Source: Anthopleura xanthogrammica (lineage: Eukaryota; Cnidaria; Anthozoa; Actiniaria; Actiniidae). From it: 64,000 nucleotides of DNA. Positions 11,324-25,300 of this stretch are shown one piece after another. Below the pieces are notes generated by a model. That model saw only the letters and a program-made list of their open reading frames with translations, made no database searches and was not told where the DNA came from. The stretch's first letter is position 1. Each line of letters begins with the position of its first letter. The stretch covers positions 11,764,981 to 11,828,980 of the forward strand of contig OZ025209.1 in NCBI GenBank assembly GCA_964019055.1, in the 5' to 3' direction. The translations under genes and the position numbers were made by a program.

Positions 11324-11720
11324 TGTGGTCGTCATTCCAATCACAACGGTGTCGAGTTAATAATTTATTACATAGTTTGAAAACACTCACAAGCAAAGTT
11401 CCTAATGATACAATATTAAACGAATAATAAGTCAATAATAAAACTACATAAAGGGCTAGAAGAAACGATAAAGAAAGACGTGAAATACTTACAAACAAAC
11501 TGTATGGTACACGTAACTCGGCAACTAGAAACGACGACTACTAAGATTACGGAACGTGAAATTCTTAAGTACTGGCAAAAACTGAATGTAATTAGCATGC
11601 GAATAGCAAAGGACCAAAAAAGAACAAAGAATGAAACTAATGAACTGGAAAAGGCGAAAAAATTAATAACTAAACGAATAAATAGTCACGGAACAAAACT
11701 GTTAGCGTTATGCGCTAACA
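11324..11720 (-). repeat. 5' LTR of the BEL/Pao element
   Basis: 397-bp direct repeat of 2502-2890, in the promoter-side position for the minus-strand element. It is followed at 11721-11725 by the second TACAT. Confidence 0.93.
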
Positions 11721-11725
11721 TACAT

Positions 11726-14663
11726 TTTCAGCCTCTTTTTACCGTGTAAACACTAGAAAAGTTAAACTAGCTAAAGCTTTTTTTCTAGGCCCACTGTATT
11801 CTCAGAATTTCTCCGTTAAACTAGTTGAAAAATTCCTTGTGGAAACGCATGCACTCATTGTACATAAGGCTTCTTCTAAAGTTATTCAGATATGATGTTT
11901 GTTTTGTATAATCTGTTTGCACAGTAAAGTAACGATATAAGAATCTAGGCATATGGTAAACTGGCGAGGATCTATCACAGTTGCCTTCAACGTTCTTGCA
12001 GAAAAAGCTTTGGAAAAGCATTATCCTGTTGCCGCAAAGTAACATTTATGTGCACGTGCCTAGTTTGTTGGATTACATGAGGAACCGGAGCCGGATTTGA
12101 GCTGTAACTTCCTGGTTGCTATGCGGGTTGTTGACGTAATCCAGTTAAACCAAACACTTGTGGTTTTCACACTGAGCTGAGATGAAAGATTTCTTACCTT
12201 CTGAGATGAATAATAGGAATCACATGTCAGTTGGAATCATGACCTTGACCGTCGGCCTAATTGAAATGGCCTGGCGCCGCGAAACTATGAACAGGTTTAT
12301 TTGATCGTAATATGATTCCTCAAATGAGGAAGCTCCATAGTCTTGAGGAAAGGGCTGGTTTTATTAGAGCAAGCGCAGCAAGCGTGAAACATCCGATGAC
12401 AAACAAAACATTCTTCCAAATTAGCGAAAAAGAATCGAAAACGTATCCAAGTAGGGGAATAATTGATTAATTAATTAAGAACTTGATACATGTCCACCGT
12501 CAATTCTAGAAAAAAAAAACATGATTTGTTTTAAAATCTGTCTAATTTTCTCCTCGAGGCATCTGGCGCGTCCCCTGCTGATGTCCTTATATATTATCTA
12601 TTTATCTTGTGCATTATTCCCTTGTGTTTATATCCTAAACTAGAGATGATACTTGCTAATAAGTATACCAAAGCTAAGGTGCATATGAATGTGAAACTAC
12701 GGTGAAGGAAAAAACTAAACAGCATGAAGAGAGTGAAGGAAGGTAGTCAATACGACTAGAGCTGAATATACATAAAGTTGTCAGACCACTGAGAGATTTT
12801 ACTGGTTTGAACGTACGAAAATCCGATCAAATGGAAAAAGAAAAAGAAAGAAAGAAAGAGTCTCTAAAGACAGTGAAGCAGGCTAAAAAATAAATACTTG
12901 CTTAGACATAACTTAAAAACGCGACTTTCGGTTTACGTCTACGAATCACCCAAGGCGAGGATGACCTGCTGTTAGAACGCCGGACGGTATTCCAAGCGAA
13001 TACCAATGTTAGTGAGTCTCATTGTTCAGTAAGTTTAGGTACGATAAAAAACAACAGTCGTATCAAAAATCTCTTGTCAGTAATTTAAATTCGGTTAGTT
13101 TAAATGCTATAGAAATATAGGTTCACCGAATTAAAGAGTGGTCCAAATAACGTTATGAAAATATAACACAACTACCCCGTGTCTGCGTCTGTGCTTACCC
13201 TATGGGAATATACTGATATGAAGACATACATTAAAGAACTGGTACACCTTACGAACATACCTTATGATCGAACGTATAGACAAGAAACTCAGCCAGAATA
13301 AAACAAGCCATGGTTAATAGACTATGAACAAACCTCAGAGGAAGCCCACACGGTGTCTTATGCTCCTTACCCTGCAGCCTATGTAATATCACACCTAGGT
13401 ATGTGACTGGAGCCAGTAGAAGGTGTATTTTGAAGACAAATTAAATATATGATACCGGGATTTTGTATTATGTCTTACGGTGCGACACATAAGATGAAAC
13501 AGACTCCCTACAGAGAATGTCATTTACGTGACCCATAATGATGAATTGAGACCACATCAGAAGCTGGTTAATTCTTTTTAAGCTCAAATCTTGGTCATCA
13601 AATCATGAGTCTAATTCCCTGTCAATTGATCTTTAACAGAAATAGTAAAAATTTTAATTCTACTAAGTTGCGTTTTTGGTGAACCCTAAAATGACGGCTC
13701 CTAACATAAAACTCTCACCAAGCGAGAAACGGCGCACTGAAAGAAAATGCCTAAAGCGATTTTTCTAAATCCCTGAATAGACTGCAACTTCTTGAGACCG
13801 CCAATTTAAGAAAAAGACGGAAATGTCAGCCATTTCCTGGTAATTTTATCATTGATCTTTCTAGTTATCAAATCACAAGTATGTAGACTGAGTTTGATAA
13901 GTACATAGCTCAAACTAAGAAAACTGTTTTGTCTTTTCTAATGGTTTAGGAACTAGGTAGGTCAGTATGATTTCTGAGAGGACATGAACGGGCCACCTCT
14001 TGCCAGAGCTCTAGCTCAGGACTGTTTTTATCTAGCTATCGATCATCATCGCTATCGTATCACCACCATGCACCCCTACCACCACCACCATCATACACCA
14101 CTATCATCACTATCATCAACAATGATAACTAGCGGTAAGCTAGTGTGGGCTCCGTCGGCGTTTCTAATGAAACAGTTGTGATAAAAAGTTAAATTTTACA
14201 CCGTAAAAAATAAGAAAGATCACTTACTGACTTTTCGGACGCTAGTCCTTCGTCGGAGTAAAAGAGAGAATAAGAGTGGAAGGTAGGAACAATATCAACA
14301 AACCACATCGAAATTAAAGTTTGGGAATCAATTTTACAACAATTGTGGGAAGTGGATGAAAGTATTTCAAACCACTGGAAAAAAAAACATTTTCAAAGGC
14401 CCGAGAGATTTTCGAAGCAGGTGAAAGTACGTAACTTCAGTACTTTTTGGAAAGCTTCTTTTATTCGCTAATTCGACTATCTGATGCAACTACTTCTTCT
14501 ACTAATACTCTTAGTTTAAAGCTGTGCCTTTTAACCTAGACAAAAACCAATCTCTAATTACAGGTAAGCCGTAGGAGTGAGTGAGACAGCTACCTACTGT
14601 TCTAGGGACGGAAATATCTCGAGAATTTATATCTCTTTCCTCAGCATGCATGTTGAGACTCAT
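11726..14663. other. Intergenic region downstream of receptor copy A; start of the duplicated block near 12298
   Basis: No gene is recognised. From about 12298 the sequence matches the segment starting near 46627 (for example the shared TATGATTCCTCAAATGA tract), marking the left edge of the segmental duplication. A stretch of roughly 690 bp (about 12740-13420) is present here and missing from copy B. There are small low-complexity tracts, such as AAAG repeats near 12840 and a CACCAT-rich run near 14060. Confidence 0.6.
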
Positions 14664-14985
14664 CTATTCTGTTCCATCAGTGAGGTCTACAAATAACAAT
14701 CTTTTTATATGTTTATAAAACAATGAATTATCAACATGCAAAGACCTGCATCTGTACACAATGGCCTTTTTTTGAATCATTAACGAATATAGACCTTTCC
14801 CGAATTCACTTGGATGCTCACGAAACATTGGTTCCAAGAAAAGTAGAGGTTGGCCTTGGTGAATAGCAGAATCAAGTTCAGTCTCGACTTGGAATGTGTC
14901 GTGATCATTCCAGCGCATTTGGAAACGGGCTATATAATGAATAGACATATGGGTAATCAGCGGCACTAAGTGTCCTCGATGGCTA
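14664..14985 (-). CDS. Candidate alternative 3' exon of receptor copy A, possibly TIR-like
   Basis: A strong acceptor (TTTTTTTTCAG, ending at 14986) opens a frame of about 106 codons ending in TAA or TGA-type stop at 14664-14666. The peptide contains FQVETELDSAIHQGQPLLFL followed by EPMFREHP and later KKAIVYRCRS. The (I/L)(I/L)FLEP tract, an upstream acidic helix and a downstream K-x-(hydrophobic) run resemble the C-terminal half of TIR domains, but no first half was found nearby. It lies downstream of the main stop codon (15274). It could be reached from a phase-2 donor such as GTAG/GTAAAA just inside the intron after 17802, or a weak AT/GTAGAA donor at the end of the last main exon. The corresponding 255 bp in copy B differ at about one base, lower than the surrounding sequence. 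Confidence 0.35.
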
Positions 14986-15190
14986 CTGAAAAAAAATTAA
15001 GAAAACACCATAGCAGATATAGCAACTCCAATAATTTTTGGCTGATTTAAGTTTTGCATTAGCTACCCGCTTGGCAACTAATTAGCTTGCAGCTAGTCGA
15101 GCAACGCAATTTATTTTAGCTGTGTCAATGCTCCTGCTTCAATGGCAAGCAGGAACGTTAGGAGAAATATTATTAGCGTACTGATTTGGT

Positions 15191-15196
15191 TTTATT
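15191..15196 (-). terminator. Polyadenylation signal, receptor copy A
   Basis: AATAAA on the minus strand 78 bp past the main stop codon. A second one lies a little further on, near 15107. The copy B equivalent is at 49189-49194. Confidence 0.5.
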
Positions 15197-15273
15197 GTAT
15201 CAATGCAAGTATGTGACTACCTTAGTAGTGACTACGCGTTAACCGACAAATTTACTGTAATTTGGGCCATTTT

Positions 15274-15419
15274 CTACATGTTATTCTTAGCTTTTGCATC
15301 TGTTTTCATTCTCTCTTTCCTTCCTTGTTCATTTTCATCGTCGTCGACCTCATTTTCGTCAACATCCATATCAATCCCGGTCAAACCGTAATCACCAGCA
15401 GCATCTTCCATGGACAGTC
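15274..15419 (-). CDS. Receptor copy A, exon 20 (acidic C-terminal tail and stop)
   Basis: Acceptor TATTCCAG at 15420 side. The peptide begins [20 protein letters not shown] and goes on with an Asp/Glu-rich then Lys-rich tail to a TAG at 15274-15276. It is in frame with exon 19 through a shared Gly codon. Copy B matches at 49272-49417. Confidence 0.75.
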
Positions 15420-16274
15420 CTGGAATAGGAAAAAAAAGAAGAATGATAAATAGGTAAAAGACATGAACAAGTTATCGTCTATAGACTAACCCGTTAAACT
15501 ATTAATAAACCAACTCAATGGTAATATGTTTCAACATAGTGACCTTTATTCTCTTGAAGTTAAAATACCACTTAATCTCCAGCTGATCTGAAATAGTGAC
15601 CTAGAAATGAGCCTGCGAAAAATGACTTACTGAATTAAGTTATCTTAGATAAATCTAGACTTTCGGGAGAGGTTTTTGTATACATTTACTAAGATATTCA
15701 TTATTGAGTGGGAAAATAAAGTAAAGAAATAACCGTTTCCTGAGTCGCCGGACTACTAAGGATGACACCTCGGTTTTGCCAATTTTCTCGATTCTCAATA
15801 GCCTCCTACGCAGACGCTCTTAGGGTCGTCACGCAATACTTCTCTCCCCACGACCCTAATATTATTTTCTCAGATGGCTGGAACCTGACGTCGAGGTTAA
15901 TTTTTCGTCTTATATCCCCCCTGCCCATGCACTCACTTTCCGATGGATTGGTCAACCTTATTTTAGCCAAACATTTTTATGCATGATCTCTCACGTAATC
16001 ATAAGATGTCAATGGATAATTACAGTGCGAATCAAAAAACCGTGGGTATCTAGAAATATTTCAAGAATGTTTCTTAACCAATCAGAAGCGTTATTGTTAT
16101 CTTTCCATTATCTTGGGGTTAGATAGTCATTTCTGATTGGCCAAAGAACAATAGAGCATTCCTGGAATATTTCTAGGTGCGCACAGTTTTTTGATTCGCA
16201 CTGTAAAAGGGGAGTAGAGGTAGTGCATTCACTTTCTCTGGGGGTCTTGGGTTCGGTTCCTGGACTCGCCATAC

Positions 16275-16316
<42 letters not shown>

Positions 16317-19300
16317 TATTTCTTAAAAACGCATTTCAAAAACTCAATGCTTTTTACAAATTTAAATATATGCTAATATATAACCAAGATAAAATATAGA
16401 GAAAAATTGTTAAATAGGTAGAGAAAAATTAATTAAGAAAAACCATTCTAAAGGCCTAAGATAATGATTATAATCTAATCTTTATTTATTAAAAAGATAT
16501 GTCTTTAATTTCGATTTAAAAATATCAACAGTTTGTGAGGTTTTCAGTTCTTCAGGTAATGAGTTCCAGATTTTCGGTCCTGCTATAGAGAAAGCTCTAT
16601 CACGTACATGAGTAGCGTTTGCTGGGACTCTTTCTCATAGAGGCTTTGTACCACCACGTGATGGCAGCCATGACAGGAGACACAACGATAGAGTCTTATT
16701 TTTCCCTGGGAAACTGAATTCTTTCTCATGTAAATCAGATAAGACCAGAATCAATTGTTCCTGCCTCCTGTCATAGCTGCCATCACGTGATTGTGCAAAG
16801 CCTCTATATTGTATTTTTTTACGGGTTCTACATACAACTTTCCTCCATCCACGCACAAACATCTCAACATGCACACACTAAACTTCGAGTAATTATCCTG
16901 ACCTTCAGCACAGAGGCTGTTTTTAAAAGGGTTTGTTAAAATGGATGTTTGGTTTTGGAAAGTTAATTTTATTTTAAAAGTTCATTTTCATACAATACCT
17001 CCAAATTCATTGCCACTTTGTAGCTGTGTTTTCATCTCCCATCCACTGCTACTTTCCATACTTCTTGCTTCACCTTGTACTTCATCAAGTGTCAGAATAA
17101 CTGACAGACAGCAAGCGAGAGAGCAGCGAGGGTTTTTGATGATGGAGTAGATAGTCTGACCGACTACCATGACATATTTGACTGAAATCGAAATTTGACA
17201 AGAATACTATTATTGTGCTGCAAAAACTTCTTTCCGAATAGAGTATCAGCTAGCGCTTGTATAGCTGGGTTTCAATCAGCTGATAAAAGTTTTTGAATCT
17301 CATTATCTGCTCCAAATGGTTGTCAAACACAATGTCAAACACTGACGACCATGTGCTGTCAGCCAGAATGAATTCTATTGAAAACTTGTGATTCAGCTGA
17401 CGAACATTCCACACGGGACAGGAAATGACGTCAAGTGAAACCCAGCTATTGACATAAGCATTTAATTATATAACTGTAATTAGATCGTTTTAGCTTAGCG
17501 TAATGTTTTTCCATTTCAAAACACGTGTCATTCCCTAGATTATTATTTCTTTATTTAACGGCTGAACGAAAAGGCACATGAACATGAACAAAATTCAAAC
17601 AAAGAAAATTATTCTCAAGAAAATAACACGTGGTCAAAAATGGGGGAACATTAAGCCCAAGCTAAAAAGGTGTAATAAAACGGCTTTTTCTGTGCGTGCT
17701 CCGTGTTATGTTAGCATCTCCCTGCAACGAGCCTTTTCAACTATCCTTTTTTGCGTGTACTTAGTGAAGTGATCATGACATAATAAAGAAATTTTACCTA
17801 CCAACAACAATGGCCGTGACCATGACATTAGCCATAACCAGCAGAGCTGTCATAATCCAAGAGTCCATGATCTTAGCATCAGCATCCAGCAAAGTACTCT
17901 CGTCTACCTTCAGCATCATTCCAATACACGTGTTGGCAAATGTAACCAGAAGTGACGTCAGTTGAAGAACATGCTCGAACTTATCAGGGATTGGTTTAAA
18001 GTGAGCATGGAGTATGGCATAACAACCTGTGAATGACCATTTTATGACATTGTAAATACATGATTTTCACCTTCAAGAAGAATATCAAATCCGTCGGGGA
18101 TATTTACCAGACAGAATAGAAGCGACTCCAAGAGATGTCCGTCCTTCAGCACCAATCAGAGCCAAAGAAGATGTCAGCAGCAGTTTCCTCGTCATTTCAA
18201 TGGTTTCCCAGAACCAACAATTCTCAGCATAGTTCTCGAATATGAAGCTCATTCCTGCTACGATAGGTATGCTGGCTATGGCGGTACTCTCCGAACATCC
18301 TTCTTCTCCTTTGTTGGCCGCACTTTTCTTATCCATACCTTCCTCTCTTCCACTTTCTGGGTCTGCCTGTACTTTGTTTGAAACTGAGATTAGGATAACA
18401 TTGTCAGGCTTGCTACTATTGGCAGACCTATTTTTCCTGACTGTGACATATTCAGGCTTTGTTGGAGTTACTTCAATAAATTTCCTTTCCATTTGTTTAG
18501 TCTGGACATCTTCATCTGGGTCATTTGTGAGCTGGAGGGAGCCTTGGCTATCTTCTTTCGGTTGACCAGAAGATGCTTTGCCTTTACTAGCTTCCATTCG
18601 TGTGTTTTTATAGTAATACTTCCACAGAACACCTACTGTCAACAATGGCACAGCAAAAGGGTAGATCAGAGCAGCATAAGTCAGTATGTCATACCGGTGG
18701 TACTTGTCAGTAAAGCAAGTTATGGAGTAGTCAGCCTTCAAGTAGAAGGTACACTGTGTCTGGCTGCTGTCTTGACAGATTCTGTGACAGGCTGCTGGTA
18801 ACATTTGAAAAATCGTTGAGCAGGTCTGTGGGTAAGTTACGAAAATAAACAGGAAGACGTTCCGGTAGCAGGCCTCTTTCGTGGCGTCCAGATCAGATGA
18901 AACGACGGCATTGCCATTATTTTCAGCCCTTTTATGAAGATAGACACGTTCCAAGTTGTAGTATACCAAAGCCATAAGGACAACCAAAGCAGTCACTGAG
19001 CATGTAATAACGAGGTGATCGTAAGCATCCATCTTGAAACGAGAGTGGAAACAATGCAGAGGGGCAATCTGGATAACATTCAGCTGAACAAACTTGGCGT
19101 ATTCACTTATCTTGGTCAAGGCACTTGGCCACTGGACGTACGGAAATCCATCGAGTGTACTAGAGAATATTTGATAGAATGAGACAATGATCTTGAGACG
19201 AGCAAGAATGATGTCGGCAAGTGAACGCTTGTCTTGTGTCTGGCGCTGCCTCAGTTTAATGACCAAGAATAACATCGTTACAACAATCAAAGAAATGGCA

Positions 19301-22300
19301 CTTATCTAAAAGAAAAAGAAACTTTTTTTATCACCTGTCTTTTACTAGTCACAAAGACATAGACAAAATAATTTCTACAGAACATAATGTACCTGAAAAA
19401 TCAGCCAACCAAGTTTTGGACATTTGAAACATGTTGATACGAGGTTGTAGTGTCTCTTTTCACATACAGCACACAGGGGTCCCGTGTAACCCTCAGCACA
19501 GTTAGCATCCAGGCCACCCAGACATGACTCTAATCTTGGACACTGGTAATGTTTGGGGAAGGATCCATTGAACGTCACAAGGTCTCTGTTATAACTGTCA
19601 TCAAAGATTTGCAGGTTGTTGGTGAAGTTGATATAGTGCTCTTTCTCTGACTGGGAAATCCACTGCCAGTAGTACCCAGGCTTCAGAGTCATTGACTCGT
19701 TGAAGCACGTGACACCATAGTCAGGACAAGAGTAGCACTTCTCGAACCGATCAAGTCGATAAAACCCATCTTGACATGGACAAGCTCTAAAGCCTGCGAA
19801 CAATCTATTTTGTGTACCTAGTTAAGACAAGAATTGTATTAGGGATTGAATTGTGCTTTCGTATAAAATGTCCCTAATTATTGTAATTAGTTCTCATATC
19901 TGATCTAGTTTCTCGAGTCAAATGGCTTTATTGCGAATTAATATTGTTATTAATACCTTCTGGACAAGGTTTGCAGTCTTGCTCCCTTCTCCCTGGTGCG
20001 TTTTTTATGTGGACAAACCTGCCGTAGTCACACATCTTACATCCATTGCCGTACGCTCGTTCACCAGCGAAAGCTCTCTGTGAATCCTCATAGAAACCAC
20101 CTTAAAAAAATTTCATGTTCATAAAATCAATAGGAAAATATTGATAGGGTTAATGATAATGATATTAGAATATATTGGAAAAGAACGGTGATGGGGAAAA
20201 GGGGTGGGGACGCTGACGATGGGGTGTGATAAATCTAAAATGTTGTATTTACCTGCAGGACAATCGAAGCAAAGTGCATTATTCACGGCTCTACTATATA
20301 AAATATAACTTCCAGAGGAACAAGGTATACAATATGCCAAAAACTCCGGGTCATTTGATACAGTTCTACATTCAAATCCCGATGTTTGGAAAGCTTGGTT
20401 TAAGCTGGAATGCGTGACAATTATTTGTAATGATTTGCTGTTGTCTCTTGGGTATCTTGTGAAACATAAAGAGTAAAGATGTTACATGATTATAATCCCG
20501 TAAAACATAAATGAAACATCTATATATTGAATAGACAAAATGTTCATAACAATGTTAATGAATTATTTGTGAACGTCATTCTCTACAGAGTTTGAAATAT
20601 TTTAAGAAATATGACTAAACTATAGAGAATGTAAAGAATCATACTTTTGAGGAAAGAAGAACTTAGGACGTTCACGGGCAAAAAAAGTTTCAAATGTGTT
20701 TTTTTTCTTCAAACTTTGCATGGTGAAACAAGACTATTATAGAAATTCCCTGAGCAAATAAAAAATGGGGGTCACCGTTCTCGTTTAGGAGTCAGATAAT
20801 ATCAAAGTGCAGCCTTTTTCTTGTGGAAAATCGCTTGCGCGCAATACATACAAGTCTAGCAGTAAAGTCTTTTTTTTTTAAGAAGAAGAACTAAATGGAT
20901 TGCTAATACTTTTTTGAAACAAATGTCTAATACCCTATAGATAAATATTTTGTGTAAATATTTATGAATAGCTACAAATAACTTGTAGTTTTTGGCTTGA
21001 ATTTGCAGCCACCATGCATCATTCGGTGACGCTTTGGCAGTAAAGTAGAAGTTTTCATCCAAATACTTGTTTTTATTATGATTTTCCCATATTTTTTTTC
21101 TTCAATTTTGGAACACTGACAGCTTATGTAATTCTTTATAATATACTAAAATAAAAAATGGGGGTCACCGTAGTTGTTTTCGAGATATAGCCGATCGAAA
21201 TCGATTGTTTTCGCAAAGAGCGTGACGGAGTTTGATCTTGAAAAACATAGGTCACGCGCGCGCGCTGTCACGCCATATGCACAGAACAGATGCGCACAAA
21301 TTAACAATGCCCGCGAACGTCCTAACATGATTTCATACCAACATTAGATCGTTTCTTCCTGATCACACGGATAGAAAAGCATGACAATCCTCTGTAATCC
21401 CTTCCCTTGTTATAAGTTTTTACAAATATAGAGTCTGGGAGACACGTGGCTCGGCCCCCAAGAAACAGATCTAGTTGAGAGGAACGAAAAAAGTCGAAGA
21501 GTGATGTTCGCTTTTTTAAAAAGTATACATCTATTTTTTTTTACATTTGTACGGTTGCTCCAATGCTGTAGATGGATGGATTGTACCACTGAATGTTGAT
21601 GCTCTGGATCTTGGTTTGAAGCAAATATCTGCATGTATGATAACATGGCAATAATAAGGAAATGCAAACAATGTTACACTGATAAATATCTATGGCGCAT
21701 GTTACAAAAATCACCTGGTTGGTCTGAATTTGTAGCTAGTTGAGCTGACTTTTATTAACAACAACTTATGATCTGCACGTCACCTCGAAGCGTTCGAACG
21801 TTCCGGTCGTGAGCAGACTTACTTGGCACGAATTCGAATAAGTCAAGGGTTAAAAGATGTATTTGCATAGCGGTAAGCATGCAGTTATCGTATGGTATGT
21901 GGACACGGATCGGACGGTTGACAACAAAGTCCTGAGGTCATGATTTCTCGAAAACAACAAAAAATGTATTAACAGTTGTTGCAGTGTGGGTAAATCTATG
22001 TCATATCTGCACACTTTTCTACAACCAATACATTAATTTTGCCATGTTGAAATTAACACGCTATCGAGTGCTGGCCGTAGGTTCTAAGCAGAAGTAAGAT
22101 GAGCTGACTATAAAATGCCTGTTAACTGGTAGAGCTACTTACAGACTTGTCAATTTAATATTAAAAAAGAAAGCTCCTGAAGCAATGAATTCTATCGGAT
22201 TATCTGAAAGAAAACTGACAGAAAACCAATGTTAAACTTTGCAACCATATTTTAATCAGAACAAGCCATATGACATGGAATTTGCTTTGAAGTATTATTT

Positions 22301-25300
22301 TCGGTTCTAGGTTTGGCTGAAATATATTTGACAATACAGTATTTTAGAAAAATATTGAATTAAAGCTTGAAATCCTTAAACCACGCCCGCTTCTCCACTA
22401 AAGTACTAAAACCATGGATGGTAAGGACTTGGATTACCACAACAACAAAAAAAGAAATTAAAGTCAATCTAAAAGATTTGGTAACAAATTTTAGTATTTT
22501 CATAATTTCCATCATAAAGTTATACTTTATAATGATTTTTTTTAAATTCATATTACATACAGGACGTGTAGACGAGCGGCTCCATAAAAGGTACCATTTG
22601 TTATACGCCTCAATCTGTTGTTGTTCAACATACTTTTTATAATTAAAAGAATAAGATACCAAAGAAACCAAATTAAAACCTTTAAAATAATTTCTTTTCA
22701 ATCTTTCAGTTATATGTACTATTTAATTTGTGTTTCCTTAGCTGGTCATCTGCAATAAACATGCGTTAATGAATCTGTAGTACGAATTCAGAAACGGTCT
22801 ATCAGATTATCTTAGTAGATATTCTTTTAAAAAAGTGCAAATAAATTAAAGGTGAAGGCGACCAGTTTCAAATATAAGTTCAGATCTCTACTGCAAAACT
22901 TACATATAATGTAGATTAGGACTCCTTAGAAAAGTATAATCAGAGATGTGCTCGAGGTTGTTGTAAGAGGCTCCACTGTAAAAAGAGATAAATAAGCAAC
23001 AACAAAAATTTTCTCAGGCAAAGGCATGAACATAACATAGGCACAGGTAAAACATTGAACTGTATTTACTTACAGGAATACAAGGAACGCCAAATTATTC
23101 ACGACTGCACGGGAAAGTACTCTTGATGTAATTCTATTCTGATGAATGATCCTGTTGATATGCATTTACATTTAAAGGCAAATAAATTTGAATTTCGAAA
23201 GATTTATGTAACATCAATACACAGTAAGCTATAACTACCCTAAATCCTCTATTAAGCCCCCTCTCTTATAAGCCCCCCTTTTTTTAAAGGAAGAAATTTA
23301 TAAGCCCCCTCTCTTTTAAGCCCCCTCCTCTCGACACCCCCTTCACAACTAATTTTACAATAATGGTAAGTCATACTTGAGAGACTAACACAAGTGAATC
23401 AAATGTTGAAAATACCGTGGAACTTGAACAATAATAATAAATAATGAATAATGGGAAGTTCTTATGCATTTACCATGTCGTTAAAATCCCTATAGATTAT
23501 GCGAGACAGTCAATGGTGTAATACTTGCGTTTAATCTTGAGTTTACCGTGTTGGAATAAAGTTACCATATGAGATATATATCCTGATAGCGTAGAACTTA
23601 CAGCATTTTGGCTAAATCAATAAGCCCCCCTCTCTATTAAGCCCGGCCCCTCTCCAATAAGCCCCCCCCCCCCCCCCCAAACGTGCCTGAAAAAAATAAA
23701 CCCCCCGGGGGGGGGGGGGGGGTCGGGGGGGGGCTTAATAAAGGATTTACGGTAAGCCCTTTTTAGATCATGGACGACTAAATTCTTTTCCAATTACAAG
23801 TTTTAAGTAGGGTAGAAAGATATAAACTTACAGGAATTTTAATTGTTTTAGTACTTTGAGCTCAATTGTTTGTAAATTGTTTCGTCCTAAGGAACTGAAG
23901 AAATTATTGCATTAAGGAAGGAGTGAAGCAACGAATAATATTTTTATTCCGATTCATCCGCCACCCAAAATACCCACCCACACACCCACCCCTACATCCC
24001 ATCAATTCATATCTCCATTTTATCCTTTATTTTTATTCTTTCATCCAAGGCATTTTCCCCTAATAGCCAATTGTGCAAATTTTAATATAATCCTTAGATA
24101 TGCCCGTATCAGATTGGCATTGGCATTGGCATTGGCATTGGCATTGGCATTGGCATCTCAATTAGTATAGGAAATCGCACGACCTCGAGTACAATTTGGA
24201 AATTAATAGGTACGAGTAATGTTTTGAAAGTTCTTGTAATTGCACGAGCCTTTAGGCGAGTGCAATTAAAGAACTTTCAAAACATTATGAGTGCCTATTA
24301 ATTCCAAATTGTACGAGAAGGACGTGCGATTTTTTATTTATAGTTCACTCGACAAAATTTTATAAAACATGCGAAGCGAAGGCATTCATTCATCTTCATT
24401 GCCTTTGCTATAACCGACCCTTCTCCAAGAACGCTAAGTCAAGAACAGCATAGAAAGTGTTAACGTTGCTGTAAAACCTTTTTAGATTAGTATTTTATGT
24501 ATGATTTGAACTACAAAATACTAGAAAATAATTTTACATCTTAAGTAAAAAGCCATTTTAATGCATGTTTACAACTGGCGGGGCAAAATTTGCTCCTGCT
24601 ATTTACACCTTTTTAGGCAGCCTTGCGTCCTCCATAGTCTGTTCCTTGGACTCAAGATCATCAGTAAGCACTCAAGGCTCATCTTTTTGAAGACATTTTG
24701 GAAATCTACTCAGCCACACTGACAAAAATTGAGGATTATTTTTCACTTTTCCCGTTATTTCAAGAATCAAGTTCAAGCTCGTGCATAAAAACGGTTTGGT
24801 ACTGTTTGGTTACGCCATCACAGAACTGCGTCATCCAATTCAATTTTTGATCATCTGTCACTGCGCGTGCTCGAGCGCTATGCAAGACATCAACAGAAAC
24901 ACTGCATGATCGTGAATGGAGCACGTTATCGTATATGGAACTTTTCTAATGATGGTGAAACACGCTCTAATGTACACCTTGGTAATCGTTTTCTTATATA
25001 TCACTCAACTCTATCATGCACTCCTGGCCAGTCACTCACTCTTCAAAAGAAGACTCTACTATATCTCTCAAGAACTAGCTGAGTTCACTAACACTTTCTA
25101 CCTGCCTATCTCGCTGCAAAACTCGTAACTTTGACAATGTGAAATCTTGGACAGTGAGCGCCGATTTCTTGGCAGCCCTGTGCCACAGGTTTTTCTTTTG
25201 ACTCTGCTCTAATGAATTTTGTAAATAATTTACCATTTCTTACTGTCTCTAGGGCAGCGCCATTGAACTGCTGGAAATGGCGCTATATAAATATATTATA

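Larger units (their letters stand above)
2502..11720 (-). mobile_element. BEL/Pao LTR retrotransposon (decayed, with a nested Crypton-type element)
   Basis: Near-identical terminal repeats at 2502-2890 and 11324-11720 begin TGTTAGCGC and end GACCACA on the minus strand, and a 5-bp TACAT duplication flanks the unit. The internal order on the minus strand is gag-like region, CCHC zinc knuckle, aspartic protease, reverse transcriptase, RNase H region, integrase. This is the BEL/Pao order. A purine/GC-rich AGGGGCCGG tract precedes the 3' LTR. A possible primer-binding site beginning TGGTTCTG lies 21 nt inside the 5' LTR; its tRNA is not identified. The coding region is broken at several places, so this copy is not autonomous. 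The LTRs differ by an 8-bp length difference plus a few substitutions, which suggests a fairly recent insertion. Confidence 0.93.

Noticed and set aside
22360..22701. 113-codon frame conserved in both copies
   Set aside because: Intronic, no motif, and neighbouring non-coding sequence is equally conserved between the copies.
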